Assembly: GCF_028823635.1 (NCBI RefSeq)
Contig: NZ_JAPEHU010000003.1
Coordinates: forward strand, 248,001 to 312,000
Reading direction: 5' to 3'
DNA length: 64,000 bases
Origin: Demequina sp. B12
GTDB taxonomy: Bacteria > Actinomycetota > Actinomycetes > Actinomycetales > Demequinaceae
How positions within the stretch are numbered: the first letter of the stretch is position 1; each line of letters opens with the position of its first letter. The position numbers and the translations under genes are program-made. The notes below the pieces were generated by a model that had not been told where the DNA came from, ran no database searches, and saw nothing but the letters and a program-made list of their open reading frames with translations. This document shows, piece after piece, positions 34,723 to 42,650 of the stretch.

Positions 34723-36621
34723 CTACGCCTGTTCTGCCGCCAGGCGCGCATACAGGCCGTCGGCAGCTACCAGCAACTCGTGCGTCCCTGACTCCACGAT
34801 CCGTCCATGGTCAACCACGTGGATGACGTCCGCTGACGCGATAGTGGAGAGCCGATGCGCGACTACCAACGTGGTGCGGCCCTCAGCCGCGCGGTCCAGG
34901 GCAGCCTGCACCACGCGCTCTGAGACTGTGTCGAGCGCACTTGTGGCCTCATCCAAGAGCAGTACGGGCGGATCCTTCAAGAGCACCCGCGCAATCGCGA
35001 TGCGCTGCTTCTCACCACCCGAAAGTCGATAGCCACGCTCCCCCACCACGGTGTCGTAGCCGTCTTCGAAACTGAGGATCTGGTCGTGAATGTTGGCGGC
35101 CCTGCACGCCGCCTCCAGTTCCTCGTCGGTCGCGTCTGGCTTCGCATAGCGAAGGTTCTGAGCGATGGTGGCGTGGAAGAGGTACGTCTCTTGAGAGACG
35201 ACCCCGACGTTGTCCACGATGGACGCGTGAGTCAAGCGACGCACGTCCTCACCGGCGAACGACACCTCGCCTTCGGAAGCCTCATACAGCCGTGCCGCCA
35301 GGTACACGATGGTGGTCTTGCCCGCTCCTGACGGCCCTACGAACGCTGCAGTCTGGCCTGGCTCGATTCCGAAGGTGACGCCGTCCAGGGTGGGACGCGC
35401 ATCGGCCCCTGTTCCTGGATAGCGGAACACCACATCGGTGAATCCCACGCTCCCCAGCGGTCCTGGCGCCTGTGCCACATCGCGGGCGTCAGCGGCATCG
35501 GTGATCGCGGGTTCCAGGTCCAGGTACTCGAAGATGCGGGCAAAGAGGGCACGGGAGGTTTGAACCTCGAGGGCGACGCGCATCAATGCCATGAGCGGGA
35601 AGAGCAGCCGTCCCTGGATGGCCGTGAACGCGACGATGGTTCCGGCGGTGATGGTGGGGTCAAACCCTTGATCAAGCGAACGCGCAATCAGGAAACCGGA
35701 CGCCAGATAGATGACAGCCGGAACGGAGCTCATGATGACGTTCACGAGCCCAAAGAACCACTGCCCTGACATTGCTAGCCGGACCTGCAGTCCGATCTGG
35801 TTGTCGTTCTCGGTTGCGTACCGTTCTGACTCCAGGGCCTGCCGATTGTGAACTTTGGACAGCAGAATGCCGCTGACTGACAATGTTTCTTGAGTAATCG
35901 CAGTCATCTCTGACAGCGACTCTTGGGTACGTGAAGCGAGCCGCGCCCGCACCTGACCCACCCGTCGCTGCACCAACACCAAGACGGGCATCATCACGAT
36001 GGCAACAAGGGTGAGACGCCAGTCCAGCACGATCATCGCGACCAGGGACGCGATCACCGTCACCGAGTTGCCCACGATGGACGACACAAACGTGGTGAGC
36101 ACGCCTGACACGCCCCCGACGTCGTTACCCAGACGCGACTGGATGTCGCCGGTGCGGGTCCGCGTGAAGAATGCAAGGTCCATCGCTTGGAGTTTGTCGA
36201 ACAGTCGCGTCCGCAGGTCCCCAGTGACCTTGTTTCCTACGGTCGCAGTGACATAGGTCTGCCACACCTGCAACGCCGCGGTGGCGAGGAAGATCAGGAT
36301 CACCAATCCCACGAGCTCCGCCAAGAGTGTGAGGTTCGGGCCTTCCCCGCCTGCGGGGAACAGTGCGTTGTCGAAGATGCGCTCGATGAGAAGCGGCGGG
36401 ATCACACCGGCCGATGCGGTGATGAGCACCAGCACAGCCGTCAGGATCAGGGATGAACGATAGGGACGGAAGAGCGCAGAGACGCGGTGCCATAGGTGTG
36501 GGATCTGGGGCGCTGCCGCGTTGCGTTCCCGCTGTGCGGCCTCGTCACGGCCAGAGATTCCCCGTCCTGGCATGCCACCCATGGCGGCCCGTCGCGATCC
36601 GGGAGGGGCTGGCGTGTGCAT
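34723..36621 (-). CDS. ABC exporter, fused permease and ATPase
   Basis: The 632-residue half-transporter has six hydrophobic helices (about 60-370) and a C-terminal nucleotide-binding domain with Walker A VGPSGAGKTT, signature LSGGEKQRIAIAR and Walker B VLLLDEATSALD. The layout is that of ABCB/MsbA-type exporters that work as dimers. An N-terminal extension is Gly/Arg-rich. The substrate cannot be told from sequence. The ATG is 6 nt from a TAGGCT box that is shared with the divergent pentapeptide-repeat gene. Confidence 0.93.
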   Translation of the reverse strand: MHTPAPPGSRRAAMGGMPGRGISGRDEAAQRERNAAAPQIPHLWHRVSALFRPYRSSLILTAVLVLITASAGVIPPLLIERIFDNALFPAGGEGPNLTLLAELVGLVILIFLATAALQVWQTYVTATVGNKVTGDLRTRLFDKLQAMDLAFFTRTRTGDIQSRLGNDVGGVSGVLTTFVSSIVGNSVTVIASLVAMIVLDWRLTLVAIVMMPVLVLVQRRVGQVRARLASRTQESLSEMTAITQETLSVSGILLSKVHNRQALESERYATENDNQIGLQVRLAMSGQWFFGLVNVIMSSVPAVIYLASGFLIARSLDQGFDPTITAGTIVAFTAIQGRLLFPLMALMRVALEVQTSRALFARIFEYLDLEPAITDAADARDVAQAPGPLGSVGFTDVVFRYPGTGADARPTLDGVTFGIEPGQTAAFVGPSGAGKTTIVYLAARLYEASEGEVSFAGEDVRRLTHASIVDNVGVVSQETYLFHATIAQNLRYAKPDATDEELEAACRAANIHDQILSFEDGYDTVVGERGYRLSGGEKQRIAIARVLLKDPPVLLLDEATSALDTVSERVVQAALDRAAEGRTTLVVAHRLSTIASADVIHVVDHGRIVESGTHELLVAADGLYARLAAEQA

Positions 36622-36627
36622 AGCGCA

Positions 36628-36637
36628 AGCCTAGGCT
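36628..36637. promoter_or_regulatory. Shared palindromic -10 element of two divergent leaderless genes
   Basis: AGCCTAGGCT is a perfect palindrome. Read on each strand it gives TAGGCT exactly 6 nt before the respective ATG (36621 minus, 36644 plus). The two hexamers overlap by 2 bp, so the genes cannot be opened at the same moment from the same site. Confidence 0.7.
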
Positions 36638-36643
36638 GAGGGG

Positions 36644-37297
36644 ATGACGTCTCTTGCCAGCCCGCGCATCGTCCCCCTTGTGTTGCCACCTTTGACCCGG
36701 GCGGACGACTATGACCTGGATGAAGGACCGGTGTGGGAGGACCTTGACTTCACTGGGCTGGATTGCAGTGGCAGGGATTTGACCGATGCGGTCTTCACCG
36801 GCTGTGATCTCACGGCTGTCACCTGGGAGGACACGGCGTTGCGGGGGGTGACCATCACGGATTGTCGTGCTGAGCGCCTGTCGGTGACGACGCTGCGCGC
36901 CGCTTCGAGCCATTGGCGCCGCAGTGTGCTGTCGGGGACTCGCATTGGCGCGGCGGAACTTCATGGTGGCGAGTGGGATCAGTGCGTGGTGTCGGGCTGC
37001 AAGGTGGGATATCTGAACCTGCGTGCGGCGTCGCTCACGGACGTAGTGTTCGAGGGATGCGTGTTTGACGATCTTGATGTGATGGAGGCATCTCTGACGC
37101 GGGTGGAGTTTCGTGATTGCCGTGCCGGGATGGTGACGGCGCGGGGCGCGACCTTTGCCGATACGAGCCTGGTGGGCTTGGATTTTGCCGGCATTGACGA
37201 TCCGTCTGCGTTGGCGGGGGCGCTGGTATCCCATGAGCAGGTGTTCGAACTGGCTCCCGTGTTTGCGGCGCGTGCGGGGCTGATCGTCGAGGACTAG
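36644..37297 (+). CDS. Pentapeptide repeat protein
   Basis: The 217-residue protein is built of A(D/N)LXX-type five-residue repeats (LDFTGLDCSGRDLTDAVFTGCDL, then VTITDCRAERLSVTTLRAAS), which form a square right-handed beta helix. Related proteins (Qnr, MfpA) mimic DNA and protect gyrase from quinolones; most others have no known function. The repeat here resembles the general class and no gyrase-specific loop can be assigned. It is leaderless, divergent from an ABC exporter, with only 22 bp between the start codons. Confidence 0.85.
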   Translation: MTSLASPRIVPLVLPPLTRADDYDLDEGPVWEDLDFTGLDCSGRDLTDAVFTGCDLTAVTWEDTALRGVTITDCRAERLSVTTLRAASSHWRRSVLSGTRIGAAELHGGEWDQCVVSGCKVGYLNLRAASLTDVVFEGCVFDDLDVMEASLTRVEFRDCRAGMVTARGATFADTSLVGLDFAGIDDPSALAGALVSHEQVFELAPVFAARAGLIVED

Positions 37298-37319
37298 TGG
37301 TGCTGTCACAATGAACGCT

Positions 37320-37784
37320 ATGTCTGCTGCGCCTCACTTGTGTTACTTCGAGCCCCGCATTCCGGAGAACACCGGTGCGGCGATTCGTTTGTCTGCGGTC
37401 ACGGGCGCGCATCTGCATTTGGTGGAGCCGCTGGGGTTCGATTTGTCAGAGCCCAAGCTCAAGCGTGCGGGGCTGGACTATCACGACCTCGCCTCCGTCA
37501 CGGTTCATTCCGACTTCGAGGCGTTCTTGGCGTCGATGCCGGACTCGAGGGTCTTTGCGTACACCGCACATGCGGACAAGATCTATTCGGACGTCCAGTA
37601 CCGCCCGAGTGACGTGTTGCTCTTTGGGTCGGAGCCGACGGGCCTGCCTGAGGAGATCATGGCGCATCCTCGCGTCACGGATCGGGTTCGCATTCCGATG
37701 ATTCCGGGCCGGCGTTCGCTCAACCTCACCAACGCGGCATCGCTCGTGGTCTACGACGCGTGGCGCCAGGCCGACTTCGCCTAG
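37320..37784 (+). CDS. trmL: tRNA (cytidine/uridine(34)-2'-O)-methyltransferase
   Basis: A SPOUT methyltransferase that 2'-O-methylates the wobble base of leucine tRNAs. The 154 residues show FEPRIPENTGAAIRLSAVTGA at the start and the trefoil-knot motifs LLFGSEPTGLPEEI and IPMIPGRRSLNLTNAASLVVYD that bind S-adenosylmethionine. The ATG at 37320 was preferred because a CACAAT box lies 7 nt upstream; ATG 37311 is in frame three codons earlier. Confidence 0.93.
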   Translation: MSAAPHLCYFEPRIPENTGAAIRLSAVTGAHLHLVEPLGFDLSEPKLKRAGLDYHDLASVTVHSDFEAFLASMPDSRVFAYTAHADKIYSDVQYRPSDVLLFGSEPTGLPEEIMAHPRVTDRVRIPMIPGRRSLNLTNAASLVVYDAWRQADFA

Positions 37785-37871
37785 CGTTCGCGAGCATCGT
37801 CCCCAAGCCTGTTCTAAGGCCCCGTCTCCTCACAGTCTGAGAGCAGGGGGCGAAGGTGTTTCTTCCAGGTA

Positions 37872-37885
37872 CTTAACGTCTTAAC
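37872..37885 (+). promoter_or_regulatory. Direct repeat CTTAAC at the MarR start
   Basis: Two CTTAAC copies spaced 8 bp apart end immediately before the MarR ATG; they may be its promoter or an autoregulatory site. Confidence 0.35.
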
Positions 37886-37886
37886 T

Positions 37887-38399
37887 ATGGAGAAAAAACA
37901 CAGCGCCCCGCTGGACCGCAAAACCGCGCTACTTGCCGGTGCTCGTGCAGTGGCGAAAGCATCGCGCCGCACCCAGAGTGCAATCGAACCGGATAGCCGG
38001 CACCACCTCACTCCCACTCAGGCGTTCTACCTCCAACACATTGCGAGAATGCCCCACGGCATCACCATCAGTGATCTTGCGGAACACGCGAAAGTCACGC
38101 TCGCGGCCGCATCGCAGATGGTGACCCGCCTGGAAAACGAGGGGTACGCGAAACGCCGTCCCTCCATCAGCGACGGCCGCGTCGTGATGGTCGCCGCGAG
38201 CGCGTACGGGCGTTGGGTGCTCTCCCTCATGATTCGTCAGCTGCGCCGCACAGAGGCGAGGTGGCGTGCGCACCTGACGCCACGCACCGCCATCACAGCG
38301 ATCGCACACATGACCGCAATCGAGCACGCTCAAAACACCAGAACCAGAGCCGATGCCGCACGCGCGTTCCAGCGTTGGTGGCAGCGATGGTGGGCGTAA
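37887..38399 (+). CDS. MarR family transcriptional regulator
   Basis: The 170-residue protein has a MarR-type winged helix: LTPTQAFYLQHIARM, then GITISDLAEHAKVTLAAASQMVTRLENEGYAKR and a wing SISDGRVVMVAAS. It has a basic N-terminus. It probably senses a small phenolic or lipophilic ligand; target genes are unknown. The convergent MFS gene ends 18 nt downstream, so they do not form an operon, and control of that gene by this regulator is only a guess. Confidence 0.85.
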   Translation: MEKKHSAPLDRKTALLAGARAVAKASRRTQSAIEPDSRHHLTPTQAFYLQHIARMPHGITISDLAEHAKVTLAAASQMVTRLENEGYAKRRPSISDGRVVMVAASAYGRWVLSLMIRQLRRTEARWRAHLTPRTAITAIAHMTAIEHAQNTRTRADAARAFQRWWQRWWA

Positions 38400-38417
38400 G
38401 TCCGACTCGCCCCGAGG

Positions 38418-39812
38418 CTAGGCCACCGGGTGGCGCGCGTCGTAGTCGAGGAACCGCTCGCCGTTGCGGGAGCGCCGCACCCGCACCAACACCGCGACGA
38501 TCCCCATGATTGCGAATCCTCCCAGCAAAGGCGGGCACCACAGGCCCACCACGGTGGCAAGGATGCCGCCATACAGATCGCCGATGCGGGGTCCACCCGT
38601 CACCACCACGATGAACACGCCCTGGAGCCGGCCCCGCATGTCGTCGGGTGCGGCCTGAATGATCATGGTCTGACGGAAGATCGCACTGACCTCATCAGAG
38701 CCGCCCAACCCCATCATCGAGATGCCCAGCAACACCAGCGCCGGCCAGTACACGCCGGCCCAGCCCTCAGTAGGGTCGTGCTCCACTATCGATGCAGCGA
38801 GGATCACCACACCAAACATCACCGTAAACGCGCCGTACACCGTGATGGCCCGCGCGATCGCGACACCATGACGATGCACCCGCCCCACTGGGCCAGAGAA
38901 CAACGACACCACGAGAGTTCCCACCGCTCCCGCAGCAGTGAGGGCTCCGACCGTCAACGCTCCACCGCCCACGAGCGTGGCGCCTAGCGCCGGGAACAGC
39001 ACTAGGGGTCGCCCAAAGGTCATTGCGACGATGTCGACCAGGAAACTCATCCGAATGTTGGGGCTGCGTCCCAGGAACTCCATGCCCTCGCGCAGCACCT
39101 TCCACCCGGCCTGCACCTGGTGTCCAAGCCTTGGCAACGCTGGAAGCATCCAGATCCCCAAGAACCCCGCAGAAAACAGCACTGCATCGATCGCGAAGGT
39201 CCACGGCAGACCCACCGTGGCGACCAAGACACCCGCGAGCGCCGGTCCCACGGTGAGCGCAGCCCCGATCGCGATGCCGTTGAGCGCGGTGGCGCGGGAG
39301 ATCAGATGCTGCGGCAGGATGCGGGCCACCACTGACCCTCGGGTCGCACCTGAGATGGTCGCGGCAACGGCGTTGAGCGTGGTCACGATGTAGAACGGCC
39401 AGACGGGCGCATGCGCACCGTCACGTTGCAAGACTGCGTCCCATGCGGAGAGGGCGACCAGCGCGAACACTGCGGCCCAGGCCACCAGCGAGGACGAGAT
39501 GAGCACACGGCGACGGTCGAAGACGTCAGCGAGCATGCCGCCCCACAGGCCAGCGATGATCATGGGTAGCAGCGCAATCCCGCCTACGAGCCCAACCGCG
39601 AGGCTGGATTCGGTGATCTCGTAGATCTGTAGCCCCACGGCTACCACTGTCATCTGGGCACCTACGCCCGAGATCGCACCGCCGATCCACAGCCGCGCAA
39701 AGGTGCGAGACTCCTTCAGTGGAGCCAGGTCCACGAGGGTGCGGCGGCGTGCCGGTTCAGCGTCCGGAGCGAGTGGGGCCGATGCCGGGGGCGGTTCGGG
39801 CGGGTGGGTCAC
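38418..39812 (-). CDS. MFS transporter (enterobactin-exporter-like)
   Basis: The 464-residue protein has twelve hydrophobic helices and a Pro-rich N-terminus before LKESRTFARLWIGGAISGVGAQMTVVAV. The MFS loop motif GLWGGMLADVFDRRRVL lies between helices 2 and 3. This arrangement resembles the EntS/MFS_3 group of exporters; the substrate is unknown. The start was placed at GTG 39812, since TACAAT lies 6 nt upstream; an ATG 20 residues earlier is in frame but has no signal. Confidence 0.85.
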   Translation of the reverse strand: MTHPPEPPPASAPLAPDAEPARRRTLVDLAPLKESRTFARLWIGGAISGVGAQMTVVAVGLQIYEITESSLAVGLVGGIALLPMIIAGLWGGMLADVFDRRRVLISSSLVAWAAVFALVALSAWDAVLQRDGAHAPVWPFYIVTTLNAVAATISGATRGSVVARILPQHLISRATALNGIAIGAALTVGPALAGVLVATVGLPWTFAIDAVLFSAGFLGIWMLPALPRLGHQVQAGWKVLREGMEFLGRSPNIRMSFLVDIVAMTFGRPLVLFPALGATLVGGGALTVGALTAAGAVGTLVVSLFSGPVGRVHRHGVAIARAITVYGAFTVMFGVVILAASIVEHDPTEGWAGVYWPALVLLGISMMGLGGSDEVSAIFRQTMIIQAAPDDMRGRLQGVFIVVVTGGPRIGDLYGGILATVVGLWCPPLLGGFAIMGIVAVLVRVRRSRNGERFLDYDARHPVA

Positions 39813-39818
39813 CGCAGG

Positions 39819-39824
39819 ATTGTA
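39819..39824 (-). promoter_or_regulatory. -10 box (TACAAT) of leaderless MFS gene
   Basis: TACAAT on the minus strand, then 6 nt and GTG 39812. This is the best consensus -10 seen in the window. Confidence 0.65.
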
Positions 39825-39904
39825 CGCAGGGAGTCGCGACGGTTTCGCTGACAGCGGGACGTTTGCGGGCATCGTCCCTATGCAGTGCGTGACACAATCT
39901 CGCT

Positions 39905-42505
39905 ATGCCAGGTACCAACCTCACCCGCGCGGAGGCTGAAGCCCGCGCCGCCATCGTCTCCACAGAGGCGTACGTTGTCGAACTCGACCTCACCACCTCT
40001 GAGGAGACCTTCAAGACGACATCGACTGTGCGTTTTGCTGCCACTGAAGGCGAGCAGACGTTCATCGACTTGATCGCTCCGCAGGTGCACCGCATCGTCC
40101 TCAACGGTGTGGACCTTGATCCTGCCACCCACTTTGCTGACTCGCGGATCACCCTGCCCAACCTCGCCGCACACAACGAGCTTGTGGTGGAGGCGACCGG
40201 TGCTTACATGAACACCGGTGAAGGCCTTCACCGCTTTGTGGACCCCGAAGACGGAGAGGTCTACCTCTACAGCCAGTTCGAGGTGGCAGACACCCGCCGC
40301 ATGTTCGCTGTGTTCGAGCAGCCTGACCTCAAGGCCACCTTCACCTTCAATGTGACGGCGCCAGAGCACTGGCATGTGCTGAGCAACAACCCCGGCGCCT
40401 CCACGCCGGTGGACGGCACCATCGAGATTGCAGGCAAGGAACGCGGCAAGTTGCGTTGGGAGTTCACGCCCACCACCGTGCTCCCCTGCTACGTGACTGC
40501 CCTGGTGGCAGGCCCGTATCACGAGGTTGAAGGCACCGTCGAGTCGCGCAAGGGAACCCTGCGGGCGAACGTGTACTGCCGCGCCGCGCTGGCTCCTTAC
40601 CTGGATGCCGACGTCATCCTTGACGACACCCAGAACGGCTTCACCTTCTACGAAGAGAAGTTCCAGATGGACTACCCCTTCGAGAAGTATGACCAGATCT
40701 TCGTTCCCGAGTTCAACGCAGGCGCCATGGAGAACGCTGGCTGCGTCACCTTCCTTGAGGACTACGTGTTCCGTTCCAAGGCCACGCAGGCTCAGGTCGA
40801 ACGCCGCACCGTCACCGTGCTGCACGAACTCGCTCACATGTGGTTTGGCGACTTGGTCACCATGAAGTGGTGGAACGACCTGTGGCTCAACGAGTCCTTC
40901 GCGGAATACGCCTCCACCGTTGCCACCGTGGAAACCACCAAGTGGAAGAACAACTGGGTCACCTTCAACTCGTTGGAGAAGACCTGGGCTGCGCGCCAGG
41001 ACCAACTTCCCAGCACCCACCCGATCATGGCGGACATCAAGGACCTCGAAGATGTCGAAGTCAACTTTGATGGCATCACCTACGCCAAGGGCGCGTCTGT
41101 GCTGCGCCAGCTCGCCGCGTGGGTGGGCGAGGACCAGTTCTTCGCGGGGGTCGCTGAGTACTTCCGCAAGCACCACCACTCGAACACCACGCTGAAGGAT
41201 CTGCTGGTCGAGCTGGAAGCGACCTCGGGCCGCGACCTGAAGGAATGGTCGGAGGTCTGGCTACAGAAGGCAGGCATCACCACCCTGCGCCCGCAGATTG
41301 AGACGGACTCCAACGACAACATCGTCTACTTTGCTGTCCGCCAGGAAGTTCCTGAAGAGTGGCCCACGCAGCGCCCGCACCGCCTGGGCATTGGCGGCTA
41401 CGACGTGGTGATCGGCGACGACGGCAACGCCAAGCTGGAGCGCACCCTCCACGTCGAGACCGACATTCGTGGCGAACTGACCGAGATCCCTGACCTGGTG
41501 GGCAAGCACCGCCCGGCTCTGCTGCTCATCAACGACGGTGACCTCGCCTACGCCAAGGTCCGTTTGGACGAGCAGTCGCTCGCGACCGCAGTTCAGCACG
41601 TCGCAGGTTTCACCGACCCGCTGGCACGCTCCATGGTGCTCACCGCAGCATGGGACATGACCCGTGACGGTGAGATGCCGGCCCGCCAGTATGTGGACCT
41701 GATCTTGGGCTCCATTGCCACGGAGACTGAGTCCACCACGGTGATGGTGCTGCTGCGCCAACTCGCCACCACGCTGGGCCTGTACGTCCACCCGGACTAT
41801 GCCGACGACACCGCAGAGCAGGCTGCCGACACACTGTGGGGCCTTGCTTTGGCTGCGGCTCCGGAATCGGACACGCAGCTCCAGCTCGTGAAGGCCTTCG
41901 CCGCGCACGCCTCGACTGATGCGCAGCTCGACACGCTCCAGGGCCTCATTGATGGTCGCCTCACGCTCGATGGCCTCGAGATCGACGCGGACCTGACCTG
42001 GGACCTCCTCACTGGTCTGGTCGCTGGTGGTCGTTGCGGAGATGTGGCGATCGAGATCCAGTTGACCAAGGACGCCACCGCATCGGGCCACCGCCGCGCC
42101 GCCAAGGCTCGCGCCGCGATCGCCACGCCAGAAGGCAAGCGTGCGGCCTGGGATGCACTGGTCAACGCGGAGAAGGACATGCCCAACGCGTTGCAGTTCT
42201 CCGCGACTGCGGGCTTCAGCCTGGTGAACGACACCGACCTGCTGCTGCCGTTCGTCGACGAGTACTTCGAGTCGGCTCGCCGCATCTACGAAACCAAGAC
42301 CAATGAGATGGCCACCACGCTGATCGAAGGCTTGTACCCCGTGGAGCTGGCCGGACGCCTCCCTGAGCTGCAGGACAAGGCTGACGCCTGGTTGGCAGCG
42401 AACGCCGATGCTCACGACGCACTCAAGCGTCTGATTGTCGAGGGACGTGACGGCGTGCGTCGTGCCTTGCAGAACCAGGCTGTCGACGCCCAGGCCGGCG
42501 CCTAA
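39905..42505 (+). CDS. pepN: M1 family aminopeptidase N (copy 1)
   Basis: A zinc aminopeptidase removing N-terminal residues from peptides in the cytosol. The 866 residues include the exopeptidase motif GAMEN at 273-277, the zinc site HELAH at 307-311 and Glu330 as third ligand in NESFAE. The C-terminal ERAP1-like helical domain runs from about residue 540. A CACAAT box lies 6 nt before the ATG. A second M1 gene of almost equal length follows after a strong terminator. Confidence 0.97.
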   Translation: MPGTNLTRAEAEARAAIVSTEAYVVELDLTTSEETFKTTSTVRFAATEGEQTFIDLIAPQVHRIVLNGVDLDPATHFADSRITLPNLAAHNELVVEATGAYMNTGEGLHRFVDPEDGEVYLYSQFEVADTRRMFAVFEQPDLKATFTFNVTAPEHWHVLSNNPGASTPVDGTIEIAGKERGKLRWEFTPTTVLPCYVTALVAGPYHEVEGTVESRKGTLRANVYCRAALAPYLDADVILDDTQNGFTFYEEKFQMDYPFEKYDQIFVPEFNAGAMENAGCVTFLEDYVFRSKATQAQVERRTVTVLHELAHMWFGDLVTMKWWNDLWLNESFAEYASTVATVETTKWKNNWVTFNSLEKTWAARQDQLPSTHPIMADIKDLEDVEVNFDGITYAKGASVLRQLAAWVGEDQFFAGVAEYFRKHHHSNTTLKDLLVELEATSGRDLKEWSEVWLQKAGITTLRPQIETDSNDNIVYFAVRQEVPEEWPTQRPHRLGIGGYDVVIGDDGNAKLERTLHVETDIRGELTEIPDLVGKHRPALLLINDGDLAYAKVRLDEQSLATAVQHVAGFTDPLARSMVLTAAWDMTRDGEMPARQYVDLILGSIATETESTTVMVLLRQLATTLGLYVHPDYADDTAEQAADTLWGLALAAAPESDTQLQLVKAFAAHASTDAQLDTLQGLIDGRLTLDGLEIDADLTWDLLTGLVAGGRCGDVAIEIQLTKDATASGHRRAAKARAAIATPEGKRAAWDALVNAEKDMPNALQFSATAGFSLVNDTDLLLPFVDEYFESARRIYETKTNEMATTLIEGLYPVELAGRLPELQDKADAWLAANADAHDALKRLIVEGRDGVRRALQNQAVDAQAGA

Positions 42506-42549
42506 GTCTCAGCATCAGCCGGAGCCGGCCCGACCGCTTCTGGCATTAC

Positions 42550-42589
42550 CCAGTGGGGTGGCAGCGAGTTTTCGCTGCCACCCCACTGG
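42550..42589 (+). terminator. Terminator after the first pepN, 18-bp perfect stem
   Basis: CCAGTGGGGTGGCAGCGA and its complement around GTTT. It separates the two aminopeptidase genes into different transcripts. Confidence 0.9.
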
Positions 42590-42650
42590 CGTTTGCGGCC
42601 ATGGGACTTGGGGACCGCGTGAGGCTTCCCGCGCGTGAAAGACTGCTCTC

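Noticed and set aside
37785-37870. Terminator after trmL
   Set aside because: Only short C-run/G-run pairing with poor continuity; not reported as a feature.
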